Positions 22,401 through 32,179 of a stretch of DNA of 64,000 nucleotides are shown here, one piece after another. Positions within the stretch are counted from its first letter, which is position 1; each line of letters begins with the position of its first letter. The notes under the pieces are model-generated. The model was given only the letters and a program-made list of their open reading frames with translations, searched no databases and was not told the DNA's origin. The position numbers were made by a program, and so were the translations under genes. Origin of the DNA: Neurospora intermedia (taxonomy: Eukaryota; Ascomycota; Sordariomycetes; Sordariales; Sordariaceae); contig BTPP01000006.1 of the NCBI GenBank assembly GCA_037102815.1, positions 3,162,001 through 3,226,000 on the forward strand. The letters are read 5' to 3'.

Positions 22401-23884
22401 ACAGCAGCCACTAAAGAACAGCCAGACTTCGGACGCCGGCGGAATGGGAATGAATGGGATGAGATGGACCCCCCATGCTTGATTTTCAATATTTGGGATG
22501 TTGTGCCTGGAAATCCTCCAAGTTTGATACTAATTACGATACGAGTAGTAGCCTGGGCATTCCGAATTTCCGATGGTATCGTATCAGAGTTGTAGTGTAT
22601 GTACTGTATCGGATCGTCGATGGCTGTCAAAGTCCATCATCCGCTCCTCCCTCTACACTACTTCTACCGCATGTACTTGGGGGCATATCATTGATACTTT
22701 ACTGAGAGGAAACACCCTCGATAATCCAATGCGTTGATCCAGTCAATCAATCACTGCCAGCTGAATATGACGGAGAGTCTAGCCTGGTGCTGTCATTCCA
22801 ATGTTTCTTCATACACTGCAACCGTGATTTGTTACAGACAAGTGCCCTCTTCCGTCCTGGAGCCATGTCATGAATGCCCCTGCTCTGTCAGCGAATGTTC
22901 GCTTGTCGTTGGTGACTGCCCGCTGTCACAAATTGAAAAGTAAAAAGGGCCGGAAATCGATCGATGGTCCAGGCCACCCGGCGTGGAAAGAGCAAACGAC
23001 GTCATGGGGCATATGACGTCACCGTTTATGCAGCGCCAAGACCTCGTCAGCGGCCAATATCGGCGGAAAAAGAAGAACGACTTCGGTTTAAACATGAAAC
23101 GAGACAAAACATTAGACAATTCAGAGCAGAAGCTAAGTAAGGGTGAATGTCTCAATGTGAAGGGATCAAAGTAATATTGAAGATGGTGTCCTTCTTTGCG
23201 TGTTCAAGTTGGTGATTGTCGCTCTTTCCCTTCAGATCGGTCGATCTTCTGTGGAGTTCTATTTCTCCTCATGGCTTCCACTTTCGCGGCAGGCACCTCA
23301 GGCGAAGATTGTTCGATAAGTCCTTATCAGTCGGGTATTCTCGCAAAGCCAAGAGTGTGCCTGGCCTTAGCCTTGGCCTGGGGGAAAATGGACCAATCAC
23401 AAGCTGGGCCACTGGTTGCCGATGACATCAATTCCCCTCTTCTCCCCTTCCTCTCCTCCTCAGCTCCTTGTCCCTTTTTCTGGTCCCCTGAAGCCTGAAT
23501 GAAGTACAATGAACAGCGCACAGCCGTGATAGTTAATTGTCCGAGTCCTGTTAGGTTCCTGTTCCTGGACTTCAGTTCGTTGAATGGAGCACGACCATGA
23601 CGGATTTTTGTTGTGGCACTCATGGAGGTAATTCGACACACGCGAATCGACTAGCATTACATAAATCGCCAAATTATCATTTTGTCCACATCCCACCTTT
23701 GGTGCGACCTGTTTCATACTTCCATTGACACGACATAACTCCCTGGCTACCCAACTCCCGCCCAATACCCATACTACACTTAGTACCGTACTCTATCGTG
23801 ACTCTTTGCTGACTCTCTGGTCGCAATCTCCTTGCCCGTTTACTCTCTACAGTTTGCCCTCTAATAGGCCGACTCGCCAACACC
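21955..23884. promoter_or_regulatory. Divergent promoter region between erdS and the alpha/beta hydrolase
   Basis: 1.93 kb separates the start codons of two divergent genes and holds both promoters. It includes a 47-base G run at 22352-22398 and no convincing coding frame. The frames that cross the G run encode only polyglycine or polyproline and are artefacts. Confidence 0.55.
22352..22398. repeat. Poly(G) homopolymer, 47 bases
   Basis: An unbroken run of 47 G on the plus strand, about 400 bp upstream of the erdS start codon. On the erdS coding strand it reads as poly(C). Such a run can fold into G-quadruplexes and changes length easily in replication and sequencing, so the exact count is uncertain. 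Confidence 0.9.
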
Positions 23885-25000
23885 ATGACAGGAACAATTC
23901 CCACCGTTGAGGGCATCCCCGTCCCGCTGACCACCCACAAAGATGACGGAAGCTGGGTGAGACCCGAAACCGCCAACGATGCCATAAACCCGGCCCCATC
24001 GAGATGGTATCTCAAGGCACAGGCTTCTGCCCTGCGATCCGGCCTCTACCTCGGCATGACCCTCCATTACATGGCCAGCCCTCGACCACCCAACCCCAAC
24101 TTCACGCTTACGATTCCCTCGCTTCTGTCCAAACACAAGGGTACCTTTACCCTCCAGTTCTACACTCCAAAGGGCTACGAAGATGCCGCCAAACACGGCA
24201 AGCGATACCCCGCCGTCGTCAATTTCCACGGCGGTGGCTTCACAATCGGCAACGGTACCGACGATGCCCGATTTGCTCGCTACGTCCTCGAAACCTGCGA
24301 CGCCGTCTTTGTCTCGGTCGATTATCGCCTCGCGCCCGAGTACCCATTTCCGACCGCTGTCGACGACGCCGCCGATGCGCTCTTCTACCTTATTCGCCAA
24401 TCCGCCGACCTACACATTGACCCCATGAAGCTCGCCACATCCGGTTTCTCTGCTGGTGGCAACATTGCCATCACTGCCACGCTGCGCTTCAACGAGCACT
24501 TGAAGGAATTGGCCGATCCCGATAACAAGGCACCGCCAGTCCCCGACCACAAGATCCGTGCCATCGCGACGTGGTACCCCGTTACCGACTACAGCATTTC
24601 GCGCGCCGAGAAGCGCGCCACCTGCGTCAAGCCCGAGAGTACGTTGCCTCCTGGCATGACCAACCTGTTCGACGGGTCTTACCTCTACCCTGGTGATATC
24701 AAGATGGCGCACCCCTGGCTATCGCCCGCCCGAGCCAGCGACGACGAACTCAAGGAAGCCATACCGCAAAACGTGCTCGTGTACACGTGCGAGTGGGACA
24801 TGTTGCAGAAGGAGGGAGAGGCCTTCGCTAAGCGGTTGGCGGCCGAGCCTCTTAATAAGACGGTACATCACAGGATGATTCCCGGGGTTGCCCATGGCTG
24901 GGACAAGAGTCCGGATCCGTTGAAGCCGGCGATACATACGCAGGAGGTGTACACCGACTGTTGCAGGAAGTTGTTGGCGATATTCAATGCAGTCGATTGA
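23885..25000 (+). CDS. Alpha/beta hydrolase (HSL/GDXG type), candidate ergosteryl-aspartate hydrolase
   Basis: An intronless frame of 371 residues. The oxyanion-hole motif VVNFHGGGFTIG lies near residue 111, followed by FVSVDYRLAPEYPFPTAVDDAADAL. The nucleophile elbow is SGFSAGGNIA (Ser near 189). Candidate acid and base of the triad are Asp near 305 (TCEWDML) and His near 337 (PGVAHGWDK). This is the hormone-sensitive-lipase type of esterase. No signal peptide is visible. There is one weakly hydrophobic stretch (SALRSGLYLGMTLHYM, near 48-63). Alone it would be a generic esterase. Divergence from erdS makes it a candidate for the hydrolase (ErdH) known in other fungi to remove Asp from ergosteryl-aspartate. 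That assignment is inference from position and fold. The start MTGTIPTVEG has a good context (caacaccATGa). Confidence 0.85.
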   Translation: MTGTIPTVEGIPVPLTTHKDDGSWVRPETANDAINPAPSRWYLKAQASALRSGLYLGMTLHYMASPRPPNPNFTLTIPSLLSKHKGTFTLQFYTPKGYEDAAKHGKRYPAVVNFHGGGFTIGNGTDDARFARYVLETCDAVFVSVDYRLAPEYPFPTAVDDAADALFYLIRQSADLHIDPMKLATSGFSAGGNIAITATLRFNEHLKELADPDNKAPPVPDHKIRAIATWYPVTDYSISRAEKRATCVKPESTLPPGMTNLFDGSYLYPGDIKMAHPWLSPARASDDELKEAIPQNVLVYTCEWDMLQKEGEAFAKRLAAEPLNKTVHHRMIPGVAHGWDKSPDPLKPAIHTQEVYTDCCRKLLAIFNAVD

Positions 25001-25625
25001 CTCATACCCCGGAGAGATTACTGGCAGGCTTCTTTGGAAAGGGAAAAGCTGGTCGTTGACTGAAGGTTGCAAATGAGGAACGTTCGAGTTCGAATGAACA
25101 TACCTTAATGCAAGTAACGTCTCCTCGAACTCATGATTATATCTATCATCCAATATGACAAATGATATTGGCCTCAAACTTGCCCATGATGACAACCTAT
25201 CGATGTATGTACTTCTCTATAGGCTGCCTAAAAATCATTATAACAAAAGAAAGCTGACATTGACGATAGGCAGACACCGATCGTTCTTGGCATCATGGGT
25301 TGGAGTGTGAAAAGTGTAACAGAGATGGCGACTCGACGCAGTAGTGCTTACCAATTCGGCGTTAAGGAAATATCACGACAGGCAGATTACTAAATTCGGC
25401 GACTCGTACTACGCTAGCTCCGTGAAGTTTAAAACACCGAACATACAAATCGAACATCTCCAAGATGTACATAAGCCCATCTTGATTTGCTCAGACACAG
25501 CGTCTTCAGATACCCATTTCACGCCTACACCTTACATACATCTACAGCAATCCCATCGTCAATCTATTACCTATCAAACCATCTCCGGCATCCCATCGAC
25601 TACACCACCCCAAACACAGTTCATC
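25001..25625. other. Intergenic stretch
   Basis: About 0.6 kb, the 3' end of the hydrolase gene and the promoter of the Gal80-like gene. An in-frame extension upstream of 25626 is open but low complexity and is taken as 5' UTR. Confidence 0.45.
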
Positions 25626-26899
25626 ATGGCGCTCATCCGCGTCGCCCTCATCGGCCTCAGTTCATCTTCCCCCTCCTGGCTCTCCCTCGCCCACCTCTCC
25701 TACCTCTTGTCCGCCAGAGGCCAACAAAAATTCCAAATCGTCGCTCTCCAAAACTCCTCCCTCTCCGCCGCCGAAGCAGCCATCAAGAAATACAATTTTG
25801 ATCCCACCGTCGTCAAAGCCTACGGTAGTCCTGAGGACTTGGCCAAGGATGAGGATGTAGACCTGGTGGTCTCGGGCACGCGAGTCGATGTCCATTATGG
25901 GAATCTGAAGGGGGTCTTGGAGGGGTGGAAGGCTACTGGGAAGACTGCTGGAAAGGGAGTGTACAGCGAGTGGCCGCTAGCGAGTAATTTGCAGCAGGTG
26001 GAGGAGTTGGTTGCCTTGGCCAAGGAGACGGGCGTAAAGACGGTGGTGGGAACGCAGGGGTGGGCTAGTCCTGTGGTTAAGAAGATAGGGGAGGTGTTGA
26101 AGAGCGGAAGAGTAGGGAAGGTGTTGAGTTCGGAGATGAGACTAAGTGGAGTCACGGCAGAGAGGGAGGCAATGCAAGAGAAGACCGAGTATTTCACGAG
26201 GAGAGAGACGGGTGGGAATATGTGGAGTATTGGGGGTGGGCATTGTGAGTTCTTCTCTTTTTTTCCCCTTTCTACCAGAACTGTTGAACAAAGATAGGAA
26301 GAAGACTAACACCAAGAACAGTGATCGATCTCTTGCAAAGTGCCCTCGGCGAACTACAAACCAATGTCAAATCCCACTTCCACATCCAACGCCCCCTCGT
26401 GCCCCTCAAGGACAGCGCAACAGGCACCATCACCCGCACCGTCACCTCCAACACGCCCGACCTGCTCTACGTCGTCGGCTCCCTTCCTGCTTCCGATACC
26501 GTCCAGCAGAACGCATCACTTCACCTCCGTATGCGCCGCGGCCCGCCCTTCCCTGGTGAATCGGCCTTTGTGTGGACTCTTACGGGAGAAAAGGGCGAGA
26601 TCAGAGTGACCAGCAAAGAATCGGTAGCCATCATTTTGGGCGCTGGGGAGGTGAAGATTGAGATTCATGATTACGAGACCGACAAAGTGGAGGAGGTGGA
26701 GTGGAAGTGGGAGGAGTGGCAGGAGGAGTTGCCGGCGCCGGCAAGGAATGTGGGGAGTGTTTACGAGGGAGTTTGGGAGGCTTGGACGGAGGGTGTCTCT
26801 ACCTCTCAGGAGGTAGGGCAGAAGAGGTATAATGATTGGGAAGTTGCTGGACGGAGGCATGAGTTGCTTGAGAGATTGTTGGTTGATAATGGGTTTTGA
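25626..26899 (+). CDS. Gal80-like Gfo/Idh/MocA family oxidoreductase
   Basis: Two exons (25626-26244 and 26322-26899; GTGAGT donor, GACTAAC branch site, CAG acceptor) give 398 residues. The N-terminal Rossmann segment begins at once (IRVALIGLSSSSPSWLSLAHL), followed by the family features VDLVVSGTRVDVH and YSEWPLASN. The latter matches the EKPLA-type motif with the catalytic-type Lys replaced by Trp. The C-terminal half fits the Gal80-like C-terminal domain. Loss of the EKP Lys is shared with Gal80-type proteins, which act as NAD(P)-binding sensors or regulators rather than dehydrogenases, but some fungal members may be enzymes. A partner transcription factor is not present in the window. The start follows a short C-rich leader (cagttcatcATGg). 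Confidence 0.85.
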
Positions 26900-27370
26900 G
26901 GGGCAATGAAGTGAACTAGTGTTCCAATGGGGGTTTGGATGATACGATGGCGTTCTTTGTAGCAACCATCTTTTGCTGCTTTGTTCGGGGAGATTGACTC
27001 CTTTCCACCAGGGTTGTGCTTCAGAGATGGTTTCGTAGGAGTTGAAGTTTTGAGGTTGTCACAGTCAAAGGCAAAGTCACATAGTTCTCCTACAAGTGTT
27101 AGTGCACGCACTCATTCTCCGATCATCGAGGACTTTCAATAGTACACACACAAACACTTGGGGTTCTCTTGAACCAATCTACAACAATCATCACTTGCTG
27201 ACAGTATTCTTTCCTGTAATTTGACTACACCTGTGCTATCCTGGTCATAGAACCCATCCTCCCCAGTTGCCCGCTTTTCAGATTCCATTGGCCATCCAAA
27301 CCCCAAGTTGGCGCTTGCAGAACAAGTCCCTAAGCCCATAGACCCATTGCCCCCTAGTCCCGACAAGATT
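26900..27370. other. Convergent intergenic stretch
   Basis: About 0.47 kb between the stop codons of two convergent genes. It holds 3' UTRs and nothing else I can see. Confidence 0.45.
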
Positions 27371-28468
27371 CTATTCATGGCCGCGGCGGTAGACGGTGGG
27401 CCACCCCGCTGGTATCTCCCATGGGACCTCTTGCGTCGCAACAGTTCCTGTTTCCCTATCATACCGCCCCTCGAAGAACTTCCGCTCCTGGTCTACCTGG
27501 GTATAATGGTTCTCTCGTGGCGACGCACCTGGTAATCTGTATCTGTTTACCGTGGCGACATGTATACCCTCCACGACAACGCCTCGCTTGACGTTGCCAG
27601 CCAACTGCTCCAAGAGACCGACTAGGTATTCGGTATGCTGCCACTCCTCGCGGATAAAAACAGTTATCCTTTTGAGTCTTGACAGACTGTTTGTTCTCCA
27701 AGCCGTTACGATCGCCTCGATTTTATCAAACAGTTGGAGACATTGTCGTGCGGGCATTACCTCGGGGCCATCTCCTGTTCCGGGGATCCACAGGCGCCCA
27801 AACTGTATGTCGAGCTTCATCAACCCCCGGCATCGCTTCGTGATGGTGTTTCCCATGTTCACGAGGTTCGCAATCCAGGCTTCCGTTTCCCTTTCCCTGT
27901 TTCTATCAGACTCATGATAACACTTGATCCTCAAGTGTCTGATGTTGAACGAGTTGGGCCTTGTGATCCTCACCAACCAAACCCTGTGATGTACCAAGTC
28001 CAGGTGAAAGGTGTTGGTGGTGTAGAAGATCATCGCGGCCTCGCGAGCGAACTGCCGAGATACCCGCAACAAGGTTGGGAAGGTGTGGAAGAGCGGACCA
28101 GCCGCTCTACGGGCATCTTGGGCCTGATAATGGAAGGTGGGTACCGGCAAGGTGTTGTGCGGAATGATGGGCTCTTCCGAAGTGAGAAGGGCGCCATATA
28201 CCATGTTACGGATCTCTGGTGGTAGTTGGAAAAACGGGAATGGCTGCCGGAGGGCCAAGGGCTGAGAGGGGGGAAGGGTCAAGCTGAAGCTGGCGGGAAA
28301 CAGACGTAACGGAACAGCCTGACCGAAGACGACGAATGACGGAGGGACCACTGGGTCAACTGAGGGGATGTTGGACGTGACGCTGGGGTCGGTAACAGAG
28401 GAGTCCTCTACGATAGCCGTGACTTCCGCACTCTCGTCAACTAGAGGAGACTTGTGTATTAGATCCAT
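27371..28468 (-). CDS. F-box-like / 2EXR-type protein
   Basis: A single exon of 365 residues starting at MDLIHKSPLV. The frame is open for a further 99 codons upstream, but that part is hydrophobic and unlike the rest, so I treat it as leader. An acidic N-terminal segment precedes the motif FFQLPPEIRNMVYGALL near residue 85, the hallmark of the fungal LPPEIRNxIY family (F-box-like or 2EXR). It is followed by LLRVSRQFAREAAMIFYTTNTFHL, also typical. These proteins are common in filamentous fungi and thought to be adaptors, but few have known functions. The C-terminal part has basic and aromatic residues and no other domain. No link to neighbouring genes is visible. Confidence 0.75.
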   Translation of the reverse strand: MDLIHKSPLVDESAEVTAIVEDSSVTDPSVTSNIPSVDPVVPPSFVVFGQAVPLRLFPASFSLTLPPSQPLALRQPFPFFQLPPEIRNMVYGALLTSEEPIIPHNTLPVPTFHYQAQDARRAAGPLFHTFPTLLRVSRQFAREAAMIFYTTNTFHLDLVHHRVWLVRITRPNSFNIRHLRIKCYHESDRNRERETEAWIANLVNMGNTITKRCRGLMKLDIQFGRLWIPGTGDGPEVMPARQCLQLFDKIEAIVTAWRTNSLSRLKRITVFIREEWQHTEYLVGLLEQLAGNVKRGVVVEGIHVATVNRYRLPGASPRENHYTQVDQERKFFEGRYDRETGTVATQEVPWEIPAGWPTVYRRGHE

Positions 28469-30298
28469 TTCGGTACAGTGTTTGGGGATTATGAGAAGAA
28501 GGCATGCGAAACAGGTATCTATATATATGGAAGACAGAAAAGGGAGGCGAGCAGAACAAAAATGACAGTGAGATACGGGACTTCCTCTCTCTTTTATGTT
28601 CGGATGCCATTGTTTGGTGAGAAGCTTTTGGAGGTGAATGACCAAGATGGAAAAGCCGGCAAACACAGTCATCAACAGAAAAGGGTGACTGCGAAAGATG
28701 TGTGCGTGCGTGACTGTAAGGGAGGCGTTATATGCGAAAAGAAAAGAGTGAGAGATGTGATGCAAGCATCAAAGAAGGGAGGAAGACAAGTAAACAACCG
28801 CCGTCAAGCATGAAAGATGACTGAAAGAACAAGGCGTGAAGCAAAGCGTGAACCTTTTGAGTCATTGAACGTAAAAGAATCATCACTCGCATGCCCGATT
28901 GCCTTTGACTTGGTTGTTTTGAGGCTTCAGGATGGTGAGGGGGGAGACCGGCCTTCTCGTTGACGGGAAGAGAAGGGGAAGCGGTGATGGCGACGGGCTG
29001 CCCTGTGAAGAAACAAAAGAGGCAGAACCAGCGATTGTGTTGAGGCCCAAACAAAAGAGAGACTTGATTCGAGAGCATTGTCATCGAGACTTCGAACTGT
29101 CTTCATCATCTGAATTAGGCGCGGGCTCGCTGAAGTTGCTGAAATGTCAACGGCAGGGACCGGAAGAATCGACTTTTTGTTCTCGGAGGTAGCTTGAGGG
29201 GGAGGAACGAAACCAGACCTTGGGGAGTGATGGGTTGTACCTCTTGTGACTGGGGATGATGATAGTGATGATGTAGGGAACGGAGTGGCCCTCGATGTGA
29301 CGGGCTGTAGGAGCCATTGTGACTGGGGATGACGATGGTGGTGATGTAGGTAACGGAGTGAGCCCTCGAAGTCAATAGTCGGGATTCAGAGCACTGAACG
29401 CCAAATGACGGCGAATTAACACTCAGCAACGCGAGTCGGTGTTGGTGTTGTGGCAGTAGTAGCCCATCAATCTCGCCTCACCTAGCAACTCTTCGGGAGG
29501 TGGGTGGCACCGACGTTTCTCGGTGTCTTCTTTCTTGCTGGTGTTGTTCGGGGCAGATGAGCGGCGGATAGAACAAAGGCTGGTGGTCCGCCGCGTTCAG
29601 GGCCTAGCCCGTATGCGATTCGTCTGTCGCATTTAGGAATGATGAGATGGTGGGTAGAGTTAGGATTGGACGATTGCGTTTAACCATGCAGCCAGTTGAG
29701 AGATGCTGGTGGTTGGTTTTGGTCGGAACGCCCTCTGCGCATATTGGGGTCGGTGAAAGGGTTCTGGCCAGATTCCCCCGTAAGAGAAAGCTGCGATTTT
29801 CGCTGGTGTGTGTCTTGTTGGCTACGTTGCGATGTGCCTCTCCCAGTGTTGCGTGGCTCTTGGTGTTTCAAGCATAGGTAGATGTCACAGCGACCAGAAC
29901 TTGTGTAGTAGGTATTCTTCATGTTCGTTGGCGAAGGAAAACTGTACCGTGAACTGTCGGTTGAAAGTGGGCGCATGAAGGGCAAACAAACGGAACCCGT
30001 CACCCACAACATGATACCTAGTCATTCTCACTGATACCGGTCGTAATGCGCAAGCCTCCGTCAAGGGAATAATGCATGGGCAAAGGTGGGGAGATAAACT
30101 TACTTTCGCCTTCCTCTAGGGAATCATTGTCCTGATCTCCGCGGATTTCTCCCTCCTCGGGAAATGGGGGCGGGAGGCAGCAAGGGAAGGTAGCTTGGAA
30201 TTATCGTGGGAAACTAATGAGGCTCCAGGAAGAGTATAGCCCGCATTTTCCATCATTACCCCCAAAGAACGAAAAATTCCTCGGCAGCACCCGCTACA
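28469..30298. other. Intergenic stretch with a short tandem duplication
   Basis: About 1.8 kb without a gene I can support. Several small frames overlap on both strands without family features. A two-copy tandem repeat lies at 29245-29370. Confidence 0.4.
29245..29370. repeat. Two-copy tandem duplication, period about 74 bp
   Basis: GTGACTGGGGATGA at 29245 and again at 29319, followed in both copies by GTGATGATGTAGGG/TAACGGAGT-like sequence and then GCCCTCGA. The second copy breaks off near 29370. Confidence 0.7.
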
Positions 30299-30364
30299 GT
30301 CGATGTGGGATTGGAACCCACGACCTCAGGAGGAATACTCCTGCGCGCCACCGCGCCCATCGAC
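30299..30364 (-). ncRNA. tRNA-like element, copy 1
   Basis: On the minus strand GTCGAT pairs with ATCGAC to form an acceptor-like stem. GCGC...GCGC forms a D-like stem with a 4-nt loop. CAGGA...TCCTG makes an anticodon-like stem, and GTGGG-TTCCAAT-CCCAC makes a perfect T arm with a B-box-like core. The loop at the anticodon position reads GTATTCC. The D loop is much too short for a normal tRNA. A T5 run lies about 23 nt downstream. The element starts 28 nt after the stop codon of the small coding region 30393-30617. A second copy with the same spacing is at 36337-36402. Whether it is transcribed is unknown. Confidence 0.5.
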
Positions 30365-30392
30365 ATCATCAGCAGGCACTACCTCACGCTAT

Positions 30393-30617
30393 CTACTCCT
30401 CACGATCCTCCTTCGCGAGCACCAGCAGCTCGTCCAGTTTTCCGTCCATAGCCTCCAACTTCGCATCAACATTGCGACGCCAAGAGCCACCACCGCGACC
30501 AGGGGAGGCGGCGACACGGGCAGGGGAGCTCTGCGCCGGAATTTGCATGGGGGAACCGCCGTCAATGCCGGGAGGACTGCCAGCCGCAGGAGCAGGAGAA
30601 GAGTTGGTGGAGGACAT
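30393..30617 (-). CDS. Small hypothetical protein with C-terminal amphipathic helix
   Basis: A 74-residue frame starting at MSSTNSSPAPAAG. The first 45 residues are Ser/Pro/Gly/Ala rich and probably disordered. The end (VDAKLEAMDGKLDELLVLAK) has heptad-like Leu/Met spacing and could form a short coiled coil. The frame is open for 117 further codons upstream, but that part looks like untranslated C-rich leader. A degenerate paralogue of the same C-terminus (VDGKLNAMDAKLDELL) sits at 36431-36517. In both cases a tRNA-like element follows 28 nt after the stop. I do not recognise the family. Conservation of the helix in two copies is the main argument that it is, or was, coding. Confidence 0.45.
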   Translation of the reverse strand: MSSTNSSPAPAAGSPPGIDGGSPMQIPAQSSPARVAASPGRGGGSWRRNVDAKLEAMDGKLDELLVLAKEDREE

Positions 30618-31179
30618 GATGGACTGGCTTGAGAGGTGAATGAGTGGCGGTGGCGGTTGGAAGAGTTGAGATCGATGGAGTTGGAATAAGGAGAACTGAA
30701 CCAAGGTGCAGTCTTGGTGAGAAAATTGATTGTCAAACGGGAAAAGTATCGAGATAAAAGGTTGCTTGAATGATGCTGTTGGGATATCGTGTGTTGTCGA
30801 GATTGGAAGTTTGGGAAATAGAGGAGGGAAGGAAGGGAGATTCTGAGCAAACAAATGGTTTGTCGAAGGAGAATTCACTTGTCCACCGCTCCAGTGAAGG
30901 GACACCGGTACCTGGATGGGATGAAATACATGTGGTATCTTGGTGATTGGGAGTGATGGGGGTAGCAAGCAAAATGTGACTGACTGGTTTGCTTAGCGGA
31001 GTCCAAAACCTGACTGCGACAAGGTCGTCACGAACCAGCAACATTTAGACCGCCGCCAGACAATGGAATGGATATATAGGATGAGGAAGCAGGTGTAACT
31101 CAGTAAGGGTAGACACACCTGATCATTTCTAAGATCTATTGTATATGCCCGGAAACTCCGTAGACCATATGTAGGTAAC
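30618..31179. other. Upstream region of the small protein gene
   Basis: About 0.56 kb that probably contains the leader and promoter of the small gene 30393-30617. No other feature is seen. Confidence 0.35.
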
Positions 31180-31727
31180 CTATCCATTACATGCTGGAAA
31201 ATCTTTCTTGCGCTCTCTTCGCCTCCGCAGCAACCTAATCGTGGGAGTGAGTGTACGGTGGCAGTGGCCGAGAACTAATCGGCCATGACTTCCAACTGGA
31301 CACATGAACTGGACATTGCGGGCAAAAGCCTTTTCATCATGAAAGGAGAATTCGGTAAATGGTTTCAATGTCGATAAAGTGGGAGGAGTTGGGGAGCTGA
31401 GGATTGTGCCGAGTTGGGGGTCGATATTCCAATCCAGGCTGAAGAACGCTTCTTGAACTACGGTTGTAGTTGGAATGTATTCCTTGGTCGTGTAGAATAG
31501 GCCTGCAAAGCTTCGCCCTCAGCCTCCCTGCGTTCGAGTTCCGCGATGTGCAGCATGACTGCGCTCAGGTAGGTAATTGTCTTGCCAGTGCCGACCTCGT
31601 TGGCCAACATTCCTTGATTTTCAGGGGTCGGGGTATCCGGGAGTGTGGTGACCGGGGGGACAGCACACGGTAGAGGTACCGAAAAGCGTGCCTTGCAAGT
31701 GTACGGAGCCCGGCTGCGACAAGACAT
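31180..31727 (-). pseudogene. SNF2-type helicase fragment (decayed)
   Basis: On the minus strand a frame reads GMLANEVGTGKTITYLSAVM, a Walker A/motif I segment in the form typical of SNF2/Rad5-like helicases, followed by a helical stretch (LHIAELERREAEGEAL). Near 31490 the sensible reading shifts to another frame, which continues (FFSLDWNIDPQLGTILSS, then KPFTEFSFHDEKAFARNVQF) and ends at about 31180. No other helicase motifs are present. The fragment has one frameshift and neither end of the gene, so it is a relic. It opens a 5-kb zone of similar broken frames. Confidence 0.6.
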
Positions 31728-32179
31728 CCAGACCAGCAGCCTTCAGACCGTCAGACCAGACAATCAGAGAGCACACAGTTCGGAACGGCCGTTCAAGTGT
31801 CGCGAACCTGACCGTGATGACCCAACACCCGATGCCCTATCCCCACCAGAGGGCCGACTGAACCAACTCCGTCAAGGCCTGGCCAAAAGGGGTCATGCTA
31901 GGTAGCAAGGTTTTGACAGGAAATGCCCGGAGTTCAAGAGGGTTTATAAAAGACCCAGCCGAGCTCCAAAGCTCAGAGCATATTGCTCGCCAAGCGTCCC
32001 TGCTCGCGTCCCATGCCGCCAACCTCGCCAGCAATTTGAGTGCAGCGTAAACCCACCGCCATCTCTCGGCACCCCGTGAACCGTGTCAGCCTCCAGGCCG
32101 GGCGCGGAATGCTTTCACACCAAACAGTCACCGAAAGTTGCCCATGCTGTCCCCTCGCTCTCTGGCTCAACTCGCGAAG

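Noticed and set aside
22207-22630. Polyglycine and polyproline frames across the G run
   Set aside because: They are direct translations of the homopolymer and have no independent coding features.
30340-30364. Similarity of GGGCGCGGTGGCGCG to the 7SL/Alu A-box region
   Set aside because: Only about 15 bases match, the rest follows a tRNA plan with a T arm, and fungal SRP RNA does not share this start. Taken as chance.
30299-30364. Functional tRNA gene
   Set aside because: The D loop has only four bases, the terminal acceptor pair is mismatched, and the base 3' of the anticodon position is C. It is tRNA-like, not a tRNA.
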